From: Flavihumibacter profundi
Lineage (GTDB): Bacteria; Bacteroidota; Bacteroidia; Chitinophagales; Chitinophagaceae
Direction: 5' to 3'
DNA length: 64,000 nucleotides
NCBI RefSeq assembly: GCF_020076305.1
Contig: NZ_JAIQXE010000002.1
Location: forward strand, 558,001-622,000
The number at the start of each line of letters is the position of its first letter. The first letter of the stretch is position 1. This document shows positions 8,795 to 16,710 of the stretch, one piece after another. The position numbers were made by a program, and so were the translations under genes. Below the pieces are notes generated by a model. That model did not search any database. It was not told the origin of the DNA and was given only the letters and a program-made list of their open reading frames with translations.

Positions 8795-8950
8795 ATGAAA
8801 AGAACATTTCAACCACACCGTCGTCGTCGTAAAACCGTTCACGGTTTCCGCAAACGCATGCAAACAGCTAACGGCCGTAAAGTACTGGCCAGCCGTCGTG
8901 CTAAGGGTCGGAAGAAACTGTCAGTTTCTTCTGAAAGCAAACTGAAGTAA
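8795..8950 (+). CDS. rpmH: 50S ribosomal protein L34
   Basis: This 51-residue, very basic protein begins [20 protein letters not shown] and continues [20 protein letters not shown], the near-universal L34 sequence. It carries a slightly longer acidic/serine tail (SVSSESKLK) common in Bacteroidota. L34 binds 23S rRNA in the large subunit. It stands directly before rnpA and yidD, the classical arrangement. A long leader with a hairpin precedes it and a strong hairpin terminator (8987-9030) follows, so its expression can be uncoupled from rnpA. The identification is secure despite the small size. Confidence 0.97.
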   Translation: MKRTFQPHRRRRKTVHGFRKRMQTANGRKVLASRRAKGRKKLSVSSESKLK

Positions 8951-8986
8951 TTGAATCCGCCTTGTGCGAGGTTCGGTGATATAGTC

Positions 8987-9030
8987 ATTAGCTCCGCCCC
9001 GGATTCCCGGAACGGAGCTAATTTTGTTTT
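8987..9030 (+). terminator. Intrinsic terminator between rpmH and rnpA
   Basis: A perfect 10-bp stem (ATTAGCTCCG at 8987-8996, CGGAGCTAAT at 9013-9022) encloses a GC-rich loop that can extend the pairing. It is followed by TTTTGTTTT. The right arm overlaps the -7 box for rnpA at 9019-9026. Confidence 0.75.
9019..9026 (+). promoter_or_regulatory. -7 promoter box TAATTTTG for rnpA
   Basis: An exact TAnnTTTG match overlaps the 3' arm of the rpmH terminator. It ends 19 bases before the rnpA TTG start. It would allow rnpA-yidD to be transcribed separately from rpmH. Confidence 0.5.
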
Positions 9031-9045
9031 ATTGTAGCACATAAA

Positions 9046-9453
9046 TTGGAACCTATCACTATTCATACACTGGGGAGGGCCGAAAGGCTGAAGCATCGAA
9101 AACTGATCGATGACCTTTTTAAAAAAGGAAAATCTTTTGTTGTCCCACCCTATCGCCTGTATTATAAAAACCTGGGAACACCAGATGCGGGCAAACCTTC
9201 CCTTCAATTTGGTGTTGGTGTTAGTAAAAGGTATTTCAAAAAAGCGGCTGACAGAAACAGGATCAAGCGACTCACAAGGGAGGCCTACCGTACCCAGTGT
9301 CACCATTTAAAAAGTCTGGTCGAAATGAAAAATATTCGCCTGGTCCTTTTTTTTATATACACAGGAAAAGAACTGCCAGGCCAGCAGCAATGCAGGGAAG
9401 CAATTGATCAGGGTCTGGAAAAACTATCCCGCACGCTTAGTCCCAATAAATGA
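9046..9453 (+). CDS. rnpA: Ribonuclease P protein component
   Basis: The product has 135 residues and is the protein subunit of RNase P, which helps the catalytic RNA cut tRNA 5' leaders. The family motif is at [13 protein letters not shown] near residues 70-82, after the basic [17 protein letters not shown] region and [12 protein letters not shown]. The only plausible start is TTG at 9046, since the frame has a stop at 9019-9021 and no ATG or GTG in between. A -7 box ends 19 bases upstream, which supports this choice. The last four bases overlap yidD (ATGA), indicating coupled translation. Confidence 0.93.
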   Translation: MEPITIHTLGRAERLKHRKLIDDLFKKGKSFVVPPYRLYYKNLGTPDAGKPSLQFGVGVSKRYFKKAADRNRIKRLTREAYRTQCHHLKSLVEMKNIRLVLFFIYTGKELPGQQQCREAIDQGLEKLSRTLSPNK

Positions 9454-9680
9454 AATGGATTAAAACCATATTGAGTTTTCCTTTTATAGCCATCATTAAA
9501 CTGTACCAGTGGATCATTTCCCCCTGGTTAGGGCCAAAATGCAGGTTTACGCCTACCTGTTCTCATTACGGACTGGAAGCGTTTAAAAAACATGGTCCGG
9601 TTAAAGGATTCTGGCTTACCCTGAAACGCATCAGCAAATGCCATCCCTGGGGTGGTAGTGGCTATGATCCGGTACCTTAA
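9450..9680 (+). CDS. yidD: Membrane protein insertion efficiency factor YidD
   Basis: This 76-residue, membrane-associated protein has a hydrophobic N-terminal helix (residues 5-25) followed by the family core: [20 protein letters not shown] and later [18 protein letters not shown]. Three conserved cysteines are present. YidD assists insertion of inner-membrane proteins by YidC/Sec. It overlaps rnpA by four bases, the usual rpmH-rnpA-yidD order. The following gene is on the opposite strand, only 11 bases away. The identification is secure. Confidence 0.95.
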   Translation: MKWIKTILSFPFIAIIKLYQWIISPWLGPKCRFTPTCSHYGLEAFKKHGPVKGFWLTLKRISKCHPWGGSGYDPVP

Positions 9681-9691
9681 TTATAAGGCTG

Positions 9692-10279
9692 TTACTGCTT
9701 CAATAACTTCTCCAGTCTTTCCAGCGTTTCCCTGGCGTCCTTATTCGAAACAAATTTGTATACTTCCGGAACTTTGCCGTCTTTGTCAGGTTGCAGCGAA
9801 GCAGGCATCCCTTTAAATGGACCTACAACGATGGCATTATCTGCGTCTGAGATTTTTTTCAGATCATGTGGCGCCAGAAAAAAATTCTTTTTAGCGTCAC
9901 TTACATTTGCCCCAACCATAAGCTGTTGCAGGCTGTCCATTCTTTGCTGCAATTGATCCTGGGTTATCCGTGCTTCGCGGGATCCAGCTTCCCCAAAGGC
10001 CTGGTATCCACCAATAAGTGTGTCATTTTGCAGGTTTAATAACCAGGTTCCTGCTGAATTTACGGTATATTCTTTTTTATCCGGTCCGGTTGTAACGACC
10101 AATTTCTCTCCGCTTAATGTAACTGTTTCTTCATTATGTTGTGTTCCCGGCTCAAACTTTACCACTTCCCCGTTTACGCTGAGTTTTCCGCTTGCCATTA
10201 TCACTACCTTTTTAGTAGGGGCGGAGGAACAGGCTGAAAGCATTAATATTGCGGATAAGCCAAAAAAAAGATTACGCAT
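9692..10279 (-). CDS. Lipoprotein of unknown function
   Basis: This 195-residue product starts with a lipoprotein signal peptide (FFGLSAILMLSAC, lipidated Cys near residue 17). The N-terminal half is beta-rich and resembles short lipocalin-like or copper-resistance NlpE-like strands (KLSVNGEVVKFEPG, GTWLLNLQNDTLIG). The C-terminal half is helical, with a segment SDADNAIVVGPFKGMP and a charged tail. I do not recognise a named family, and no catalytic residues stand out. It lies downstream of the dismutase gene but is separated from it by a strong terminator, so it probably has its own promoter. Predicted location: periplasmic face of the inner or outer membrane. Confidence 0.75.
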   Translation of the reverse strand: MRNLFFGLSAILMLSACSSAPTKKVVIMASGKLSVNGEVVKFEPGTQHNEETVTLSGEKLVVTTGPDKKEYTVNSAGTWLLNLQNDTLIGGYQAFGEAGSREARITQDQLQQRMDSLQQLMVGANVSDAKKNFFLAPHDLKKISDADNAIVVGPFKGMPASLQPDKDGKVPEVYKFVSNKDARETLERLEKLLKQ

Positions 10280-10290
10280 AGTCTAGTTTT

Positions 10291-10320
10291 AAAAAAACGG
10301 TCCTGTGAACCACAGGACCG
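10291..10320 (-). terminator. Intrinsic terminator of the superoxide dismutase gene
   Basis: Read on the minus strand, CGGTCCTGTG and CACAGGACCG (10-bp perfect stem, 3-base loop, 10298-10320) are followed by seven T (10297-10291). This is a textbook intrinsic terminator, 21 bases after the stop. Confidence 0.88.
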
Positions 10321-10341
10321 TATAGCATTTTTGGTTTAAAT

Positions 10342-10950
10342 TTATTTAGATACAGCAGCAAACCGCTCGCCGATCTTTGCCCAGTTGATTACATTCCAGA
10401 AAGCGCCCAGGTATTCTGCCCTGCGGTTTTGGTATTTCAGGTAATAGGCGTGTTCCCAAACGTCTACGCCAAGAATCGGTTGGCCCTTAACTTCGGCAAC
10501 ATCCATCAAAGGGTTGTCCTGGTTGGGTGTTGAACTGATTTCCAGTTTGCCGTCTTTTACAAGAAGCCAGGCCCAGCCACTGCCAAAGCGGGTCATTCCG
10601 GCATTGGCAAATTTTTCTTTAAATGCGTCGAAGGAACCAAAAGCGGCATTAATTGCATCCGCCAGTTTCCCACTCGGTTGTCCGCCAGCGTTAGGTGCCA
10701 GGCTATCCCAGAAAAAACTATGGTTCCAGTGCCCGCCTCCATTATTACGAACTGCTGCTGAAATGCTTCCTGCAATAGCAATCAATTCATCCAGTGATTT
10801 AGATTCATTGGGAGTGCCTGCAATAGCTTTGTTCAGATTGTCTACATAAGCCTGGTGGTGTTTGCCATGGTGAATCTGCATAGTCAGTGTGTCGATATGC
10901 GGTTCTAAAGCATCATGGGCATAAGGTAGTGCCGGTAGTGTAAATGCCAT
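10342..10950 (-). CDS. sodA: Superoxide dismutase (Fe/Mn family, Mn-type signature)
   Basis: The 202-residue enzyme converts superoxide to hydrogen peroxide and oxygen. The metal ligands are visible: His27 in [10 protein letters not shown], His in [11 protein letters not shown], and Asp/His in DVWEHAYY. The Gly in GGGHWNH together with NQDNPLM (the second-shell Gln in NQD) is the pattern of Mn rather than Fe enzymes, where the Gln sits in the earlier helix. The start [11 protein letters not shown] is a standard family N terminus. The frame extends 35 codons further upstream but would run through the -7 box at 11004-11011. A strong terminator follows. The metal preference is an inference. Confidence 0.94.
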   Translation of the reverse strand: MAFTLPALPYAHDALEPHIDTLTMQIHHGKHHQAYVDNLNKAIAGTPNESKSLDELIAIAGSISAAVRNNGGGHWNHSFFWDSLAPNAGGQPSGKLADAINAAFGSFDAFKEKFANAGMTRFGSGWAWLLVKDGKLEISSTPNQDNPLMDVAEVKGQPILGVDVWEHAYYLKYQNRRAEYLGAFWNVINWAKIGERFAAVSK

Positions 10951-11003
10951 AATATCAGAATTTTTAGTGATTAATAAATTGATTAGTGCTTGTGAAAGAA
11001 AGA

Positions 11004-11011
11004 CAAATTTA
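11004..11011 (-). promoter_or_regulatory. -7 promoter box TAAATTTG for the superoxide dismutase gene
   Basis: An exact consensus match on the minus strand, 53 bases before the ATG at 10950. It lies inside the longer open frame and argues for the shorter protein. Confidence 0.55.
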
Positions 11012-11096
11012 CGCCATCTGCACTTAGTCAGGAGAAATGTGGAAGAAATTTTCAAAATGATCCGGGAACATGTATAAATCGGGTTTTATTTGACTG

Positions 11097-11537
11097 CTAC
11101 CGGCGTTGCCTGAAGAAAGATTTCATAAGTTCCGCCGATTCATCCGCCAAAATACCCCGGGTTACTGTAGCTTTTTGATGGAAAGGCCAGTTGTCCTTTG
11201 TAAACCTGGAATGGCCATTTTTTTCATCATCAGATCCCCATACTATTCGGCTTACTTTGCTCCAGTACAAAGCTCCCGTGCACATGAGGCAGGGCTCAAC
11301 GGTCACATATAAAACGGCTTCAGGCAGGTATTTCGCCCCCAGGTAATTAAAGGCTGATGTAAGGGCTATAATTTCCGCATGCGCAGTGGGATCATTAAGT
11401 TTCTCTACCTGGTTGTGCCCTCTTGCTATAATTTTGCCATTAATGACGACTATTGCACCCACAGGTACTTCCCCTTCTGCATAAGCTTTTTCAGCTTCTT
11501 TTAAGGCCTGTTGCATATAGTATTCATCATCCATCAT
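11097..11537 (-). CDS. tadA: Nucleoside deaminase, probably tRNA adenosine deaminase TadA
   Basis: This 146-residue cytidine-deaminase-fold enzyme has HAE at residues 53-55 (zinc His and catalytic Glu) and the two zinc cysteines in EPCLMC (Cys83, Cys86). The surrounding GEVPVGAIVV and NDPTAHAEI are typical of TadA, which converts A34 to inosine in tRNA-Arg. Guanine-deaminase-like relatives cannot be fully excluded. I start at the first of two adjacent ATGs (11537; the other is 11534). The frame upstream has no family sequence. A near-consensus box TATTTTCG (minus strand, 11549-11542) ends four bases before the ATG. It is divergent from the aldehyde dehydrogenase gene. Confidence 0.85.
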   Translation of the reverse strand: MMDDEYYMQQALKEAEKAYAEGEVPVGAIVVINGKIIARGHNQVEKLNDPTAHAEIIALTSAFNYLGAKYLPEAVLYVTVEPCLMCTGALYWSKVSRIVWGSDDEKNGHSRFTKDNWPFHQKATVTRGILADESAELMKSFFRQRR

Positions 11538-11596
11538 GGCACGAAAATAATTAATTGGGCAACCAGATTTATTTAGATTATTGTAAATTAAGAAAT

Positions 11597-13015
11597 ATGT
11601 ATACAGCCTACCCAATAAAAGATACTACAACAGTTGCCGGCACTGCAATGGTAACTCATTTGAACAAAATGCGTACCAGGTACCTGGCCGGCGAAACGAA
11701 AACCTATGAATGGCGCAGGAATAAATTATTACAGTTCAGGGAACTGGTCTTAAAATACGAGGAAGATATTTATACCGCCCTTCATAAAGACCTGCACAAA
11801 AACAGGGAAGAAGCCTGGGTTACTGAGGTGGGTTTAGTGCTTGCTGAGATCAACTATGCGTTAAAGCACCTGAAATCCTGGATGCGGCCAAAACGAGTGG
11901 GGACAAACCTTGTTAACCTGCCTTCCACAAGTTATATTTATAATGAACCGCTTGGTGTGGTGTTAATCATTGGTCCATGGAACTTTCCTTTTCTTTTATT
12001 ATTTGGCCCATTAGTTGGTGCCCTGGCTGCAGGAAATGTGGTTGTAATGAAACCCAGCGAATATGCTCCGGCAACTGCAACACTGATACATAAAATGATC
12101 ACAAAATGTTTTGATGACCAGGAATTATTTGTGGTAGAAGGCGATGGTGCAACTGTTGTTCCCGAAATGATGGTTCATTTCGCATTTGATCATGTTTTTT
12201 TTACCGGTGGCACATCTGTTGGTAAGATCATTTATGAATTGGCCGCCAGTAAACTGGTTCCCGTTACGCTGGAACTTGGAGGGAAAAGTCCTTGCGTAGT
12301 TGAGGCGGATGCCAATATTTCAGTAGCTGCACGGCGAATTACCATGACCACCTTTGTCAACTCTGGTCAAATGTGTGTTGCTCCTGATTATATTTTGGTG
12401 CATGAAACAGTGAAAGATAAATTGGTTAAGGCCATGAAGGAATCAATAGTAAGTTTTTTTTCGGACAGTCCCCATGCCAGTGATAATTATGGGCGGATAA
12501 TAAATGACCGGCAATTTAATAGACTGATCGGTTATTTAAATGAAGGGCGTATTATTCACGGTGGCCAATACAATGCCGAAGCAAAATTTATTGCGCCAAC
12601 ACTAATTGATAATGTATCACGTGATTCACCAATCATGAAAGAAGAAATATTTGGCCCCATTTTACCCATCTTAACTTTTAAAAACCAGCAGGAAGCCTTA
12701 CAAGTCATCGCTGAAAATCCTAATCCATTGTCTTTTTCAGTGTACACAAACAGTAAGAAAACAGAAGAAAGTTGGATTAATGCAGTCAGCTTTGGGGGTG
12801 GGTGCGTTAATAATTCAAGTTGGCAGTTTTCCAATCCCGAGATGCCTTTCGGTGGGCGTGGCAAAAGTGGGATAGGCGCTGCGCATGGGAAATTCTCTTA
12901 TGACACCTTCAGCCATAGGAAATCTGTTTTAAAAACGCCGACATGGTTTGATCCATCCCTTAAGTATCCGCCATTTAAAGGCAAATTATCGTTGTTTAAA
13001 AAAATTATAGGGTGA
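11597..13015 (+). CDS. Aldehyde dehydrogenase (ALDH3-like)
   Basis: The 472-residue enzyme oxidises aldehydes to acids with NAD(P). The catalytic Cys is at residue 260 in NSGQMCVAPDY and the general-base Glu at 226 in LELGGKSP. The cofactor loop FFTGGTSVGK and the PWNFPFLLLFGPLVGALAAG segment are also present. The absence of the longer N-terminal part and the C-terminal end (FDPSLKYPPFKGKLSLFKKI) place it with class-3 fatty/aromatic aldehyde dehydrogenases. ATG 11597 is preferred over an upstream alternative at 11555 that adds no family sequence. It overlaps the next gene by four bases (GTGA), suggesting joint detoxification of lipid aldehydes and peroxides. Confidence 0.92.
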   Translation: MYTAYPIKDTTTVAGTAMVTHLNKMRTRYLAGETKTYEWRRNKLLQFRELVLKYEEDIYTALHKDLHKNREEAWVTEVGLVLAEINYALKHLKSWMRPKRVGTNLVNLPSTSYIYNEPLGVVLIIGPWNFPFLLLFGPLVGALAAGNVVVMKPSEYAPATATLIHKMITKCFDDQELFVVEGDGATVVPEMMVHFAFDHVFFTGGTSVGKIIYELAASKLVPVTLELGGKSPCVVEADANISVAARRITMTTFVNSGQMCVAPDYILVHETVKDKLVKAMKESIVSFFSDSPHASDNYGRIINDRQFNRLIGYLNEGRIIHGGQYNAEAKFIAPTLIDNVSRDSPIMKEEIFGPILPILTFKNQQEALQVIAENPNPLSFSVYTNSKKTEESWINAVSFGGGCVNNSSWQFSNPEMPFGGRGKSGIGAAHGKFSYDTFSHRKSVLKTPTWFDPSLKYPPFKGKLSLFKKIIG

Positions 13016-13692
13016 ATTGGCTGTTAAAGCGCCGCATCCTTTTATTCCTTTCAGCCGGCTTGCTGATTGGAGCCGGTATAATTTTAAACTCCAATAATCA
13101 AATGAGCAAAAGACAACAGGTGTTAAAATGGTTTTATCCTGCTTTGATGAAAGCTGGCAGGCTGCTGGGTTCAAAAGAAAAACACCTGGTGAATAAAGAC
13201 ATGCGGCAGCCATTGCGCTCATTCTATTCCGGGGATATTACACTTACTGATGGCAGCCAGCTTTCTATAGACTCATTAAGAGGAAAGAAGGTGTTTATTG
13301 TTAATACAGCATCTGATTGCGGTTATACGGCACAGTATGAAAGCCTTCAAAAACTCTATGAACGTTTTGAAGGTAAATTGGTGATCATTGCATTTCCTGC
13401 AAACGATTTCAAGCAACAGGAGAAAAGCGACGATAAAACTATTGCAGAATTCTGCAGGAAGAATTATAATATTAGCTTTCCATTGGCAAAAAAAACAACG
13501 GTAATCAAGGGGCCTGCCCAGAACCCCGTATTTTACTGGTTAACCAATAGCTCCTCAAATGGCTGGTGTGATCAGGTTCCTGAATGGAACTTTTCCAAAT
13601 ACCTTGTAAATGAAAATGGGATTCTTATGCATTATTTTGCTGCAGGTATATCACCGCTTGACCCGTCAGTGATAAAAGCTATAGAAGATTGA
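13012..13692 (+). CDS. Membrane-anchored glutathione peroxidase-like thiol peroxidase
   Basis: The 226-residue product has an N-terminal hydrophobic helix (about residues 7-25), so it is membrane-anchored or exported. It then carries a GPx domain from about residue 70. The peroxidatic Cys is in NTASDCGYTAQY, and the second signature WNFSKYLV is present. The usual FPCNQFG motif reads FPANDFK here, so the resolving Cys and the tetrad Gln are replaced by Ala and Asp. The enzyme probably reduces peroxides using thioredoxin-like donors. It starts with GTG overlapping the stop of the aldehyde dehydrogenase gene, so translation is coupled. The family is clear; activity with the altered tetrad is uncertain. 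Confidence 0.87.
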   Translation: MNWLLKRRILLFLSAGLLIGAGIILNSNNQMSKRQQVLKWFYPALMKAGRLLGSKEKHLVNKDMRQPLRSFYSGDITLTDGSQLSIDSLRGKKVFIVNTASDCGYTAQYESLQKLYERFEGKLVIIAFPANDFKQQEKSDDKTIAEFCRKNYNISFPLAKKTTVIKGPAQNPVFYWLTNSSSNGWCDQVPEWNFSKYLVNENGILMHYFAAGISPLDPSVIKAIED

Positions 13693-13712
13693 CCCACTAA
13701 ATATTATGCGGG

Positions 13713-14747
13713 TTAACCGCAGTTGTATGCCATCGCATCCATATCAAGTTTCCTTCTTTCAAAAACATAACCCGAATAGGTGCGGATGATCTCATCGAGG
13801 GTTGCGTCAATTTCTTCAACCGTTTTAACAGTTACCAGCCGAAGCCTGAAATCCTTGATATTAGGCAACCCTTTCAGGTAATTGTTATAATGCCTTCTCA
13901 TTTCATTAATGCCCGGTACAATACCTTTCCATTCTACTGATTTGTGTAAATGCTTGCGGATTACTTCGACTCTTTGTTCGATAGTTGGTGGTTCGAGATG
14001 CCTGCCTGTTTGAATAAAATACTTAATTTCCTGGAAAATCCAGGGATAACCGATTGCAGCGCGGCCAATCATGATGCCGTCCACCCCATATCTTTTTTTA
14101 TACTCCAGTGCTTTCTCGGGGGAATCGATATCTCCATTTCCGAAAATCGGGATCCGGATACGGGGATTTTCTTTAACCCGGGCGATATGGGTCCAGTCGG
14201 CGTTGCCTTTGTATAGCTGGCTACGGGTGCGGCCATGGATGGACAATGCCTGTATGCCAGTGTCCTGCAACCTTTCGGCTACTTCACTGATATTTATGGA
14301 ATCTGCATCCCATCCAAGGCGTGTTTTCACAGTTACAGGCAGCTTGGTAGAACGAACACAGGCCGCAGTTAGTCTTATCATCAGGTCGATATCCTTTAAA
14401 ACGGCTGCCCCTGCGCCCTTTGTCACTACTTTTTTAACCGGGCACCCAAAATTGATATCCAGTAAATCGGGATTAACAGCATCCACTATTTGGGCACTCA
14501 TTGCCATTGCATCTTCATCGCCGCCAAAAATCTGGATGCCTACGGGCCGCTCATAATCGAAAATGTCGAGTTTTTGGCGGCTTTTTATAGCATCCCTGAT
14601 TAGTCCCTCGCTGCTAATAAATTCTGTATACATGAGATCTGCGCCATTATCTTTGCACACAGCACGGAACGGGGGATCACTCACATCTTCCATGGGTGCA
14701 AGCAAGAGCGGAAATTCAGGTAATACTATTGGACCAACCTTAACCAA
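13713..14747 (-). CDS. dusB: tRNA-dihydrouridine synthase B
   Basis: The product has 344 residues. This FMN enzyme reduces uridine to dihydrouridine in tRNA. The TIM barrel shows PLLLAPMEDVSDPPFR near residues 13-28, the catalytic Cys102 in DINFGCPVKKVVTKGAGAA, and the phosphate-binding GRTRSQLYKG and GIMIGRAAIGYPWIF motifs. Start: TTG at 14747, giving MVKVGPIVLPEF; no ATG is suitably placed, and an exact -7 box (14771-14764, minus strand) lies 16 bases upstream, which supports it. It is convergent with the peroxidase gene (20 bases apart). The identification is secure. Confidence 0.94.
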   Translation of the reverse strand: MVKVGPIVLPEFPLLLAPMEDVSDPPFRAVCKDNGADLMYTEFISSEGLIRDAIKSRQKLDIFDYERPVGIQIFGGDEDAMAMSAQIVDAVNPDLLDINFGCPVKKVVTKGAGAAVLKDIDLMIRLTAACVRSTKLPVTVKTRLGWDADSINISEVAERLQDTGIQALSIHGRTRSQLYKGNADWTHIARVKENPRIRIPIFGNGDIDSPEKALEYKKRYGVDGIMIGRAAIGYPWIFQEIKYFIQTGRHLEPPTIEQRVEVIRKHLHKSVEWKGIVPGINEMRRHYNNYLKGLPNIKDFRLRLVTVKTVEEIDATLDEIIRTYSGYVFERRKLDMDAMAYNCG

Positions 14748-14763
14748 GGGTAATTATTTTCCG

Positions 14764-14771
14764 CAAAGCTA
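14764..14771 (-). promoter_or_regulatory. -7 promoter box TAGCTTTG for dusB
   Basis: An exact consensus match on the minus strand, 16 bases before the TTG start of dusB. Confidence 0.5.
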
Positions 14772-14849
14772 GTGTAATGTATAAATATGGCCTTTTTTAT
14801 TGCATATTGCAGCTAAGAACAACCGGGTTGCAGCCTCCGGTAAACTATT

Positions 14850-15791
14850 ATGGATAAGTATCTTAAGCACAAACCAGCCTGGTTACAACTTGTTATTTTT
14901 GGCAGCCTTACTTTTGGCATTTATTTGTCAATAGGGCTGGTTGCTTTTTTTGGCATTGCCCGATTATATAATGTTTCCTTCGACCAATTGCAAAACCTTG
15001 ACATTTCCCAGCCAGGGGTTTTGCCCGCATTAAAATTATTGCAGGGAGTGCTGTCAACTGTGATTTTCATGTTGCCTGCTTTGGTTTTTTCATATCTGAG
15101 CGACCAGCGCCCCTTGAATTACCTGGGGGTAAAAAAACCAATCCCTCTTAATTTCTGGTGGCTTGGGGCAATATTATTATTTCTGGCTTTCCCGCTGGCC
15201 TCCTGGGTGAACCAGCTTAATCAGCATATTCACCTTCCGGCTTTCATGAAAGCCACAGAAGAAAAACTCAGGGCAGCTGAAGAAAACGCCAGCAAACTGA
15301 CAGCAGCAATGCTGAACATGAAAGGCCCGTCTGACCTTGCAGCTATTTTGTTCCTGATTGCTTTTCTTCCTGCCATGTGTGAAGAGTTCTTTTTCAGGGG
15401 TATCCTTCAGAGATTATTTATTCAGATTTCCAAGAGGCCCTGGGCAGGCATAATAATTACAGCAATTATTTTTTCTGCATTCCATGGCCAGTTCCTGGGA
15501 TTTTTCACCAGAATCCTATTGGGAATTTTGCTGGGTGCAATCTATTGGTATAGTGGAAGTATCTGGCCATCTGTAATAGCACATTTTGTAAATAATGCCA
15601 TCCAGGTTATTTATGTATACTATGATAAATCCTATATTGATAAAGAGCCCGATTTGCAGCCTATGATCATTATTGCAAGTGCAGCAGCCATAGGAATTAT
15701 CATTTGGTACATGCAGCGTATTTCGCATACACATTATGGCGAGATATATGATACAGATGATGAAATGATTTTACCTTCAGGCAGGAAATAG
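14850..15791 (+). CDS. CPBP-family intramembrane glutamic/metallo endopeptidase
   Basis: The product has 313 residues with about eight hydrophobic segments. The catalytic motif CEEFFFRGILQRL lies near residue 175 (EExxxR), with the second histidine motif in FSAFHGQFLGF and a third polar site in VIAHFVNNAIQVIY. These are the four motifs of the Abi/CPBP (Rce1-like) family. Members cleave membrane-associated peptides or mature secreted signals; the substrate here is unknown. The C-terminal tail after about residue 285 is acidic and cytoplasmic. It lies 21 bases before cdsA on the same strand, so they probably form a unit. Family assignment is firm and the role is open. Confidence 0.88.
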   Translation: MDKYLKHKPAWLQLVIFGSLTFGIYLSIGLVAFFGIARLYNVSFDQLQNLDISQPGVLPALKLLQGVLSTVIFMLPALVFSYLSDQRPLNYLGVKKPIPLNFWWLGAILLFLAFPLASWVNQLNQHIHLPAFMKATEEKLRAAEENASKLTAAMLNMKGPSDLAAILFLIAFLPAMCEEFFFRGILQRLFIQISKRPWAGIIITAIIFSAFHGQFLGFFTRILLGILLGAIYWYSGSIWPSVIAHFVNNAIQVIYVYYDKSYIDKEPDLQPMIIIASAAAIGIIIWYMQRISHTHYGEIYDTDDEMILPSGRK

Positions 15792-15812
15792 AAAGTTCAA
15801 AATAATTCTCCA

Positions 15813-16655
15813 ATGGCATTTAATTGGCAAACATTCTGGACCAGGACGGGCACAGCGCTGATTTTCGCAGTAGTAATGCTTGCCGGGCTTTTGTGGAACC
15901 AATGGGCGTTTTTTATACTCTTCTCCATTATTCATTTTGGATGCTGGTATGAATACCAGGAGCTGGTTGGGAAATTTGAATCAGGGTATGCTGAAATAAC
16001 CCCATTCCATCGTTATGGAATTATGCTGGCTGGCTGGAGTTTGCTCATGTATTTCACCGGAGACCAATTTACCAGCGGCCCATTTTCGTTGCACGCGCTT
16101 GGCTGGTGGACCGGACTTTTATTCTTATTTGCCCTCCCAATTATAGAATTACTATTCACACGGGATATCCGGTTGGTTAATATCCGGTATTCTGCCCTTG
16201 GCATTATTTATATTTCCTTGAGTTGGGGACTGCTGATAAATCTCAGAACTCACGCGGAATACGGGTACTTATTGCCAATTGGAATAATATTTTCTATTTG
16301 GATTAACGATACCATGGCTTACCTGGTTGGCTCCATAATTGGAAAAACACCATTATCCCCTGTATCGCCCAAAAAAACCTGGGAAGGCACAATTGGCGGG
16401 ATTCTTTTTAGTATTGCAGCAATGGCCATCCTGGCCCATTTTACGGGGCTTCCTGTTAATCATACGGCAACAATAGCAGCTATCGCTGCCATTACCGGTA
16501 CGTTTGGCGATCTTTTGGAAAGTAAACTGAAAAGAATGGCTGGCGTGAAAGACAGTGGCCACATAATGCCCGGCCATGGTGGTTTCCTCGACAGGTTTGA
16601 TTCATTGTTACTGGCAACCCCTTTTGTATGGGTTTATGTAAAACTATTCCTCTGA
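15813..16655 (+). CDS. cdsA: Phosphatidate cytidylyltransferase
   Basis: This 280-residue integral membrane enzyme makes CDP-diacylglycerol from phosphatidate and CTP, the branch point of phospholipid synthesis. Seven or eight membrane segments are visible. The C-terminal family signature is complete: SPVSPKKTWEGTIGG near residue 187, then the GTFGDLLESKLKRMAGVKDSG region with the catalytic Asp residues, and PGHGGFLDRFDSLL. It follows the CPBP protease gene by 21 bases. A lipid-related companion, the short phosphatidylserine decarboxylase, lies at 29.9 kb. The identification is secure. Confidence 0.95.
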   Translation: MAFNWQTFWTRTGTALIFAVVMLAGLLWNQWAFFILFSIIHFGCWYEYQELVGKFESGYAEITPFHRYGIMLAGWSLLMYFTGDQFTSGPFSLHALGWWTGLLFLFALPIIELLFTRDIRLVNIRYSALGIIYISLSWGLLINLRTHAEYGYLLPIGIIFSIWINDTMAYLVGSIIGKTPLSPVSPKKTWEGTIGGILFSIAAMAILAHFTGLPVNHTATIAAIAAITGTFGDLLESKLKRMAGVKDSGHIMPGHGGFLDRFDSLLLATPFVWVYVKLFL

Positions 16656-16698
16656 GCAAATCCTATAGTGCCTGTCGGGTGCAAAGTGGACAGTTCCT

Positions 16699-16706
16699 TA
16701 TCTTTG
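16699..16706 (+). promoter_or_regulatory. -7 promoter box TATCTTTG for pheS
   Basis: An exact consensus match ending only four bases before the pheS ATG. With the normal -7 spacing the transcript would start at or next to the A of ATG. The 35 bases 16675-16709 resemble the mutL promoter (28 of 35 identical). Confidence 0.6.
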
Positions 16707-16710
16707 CAGG

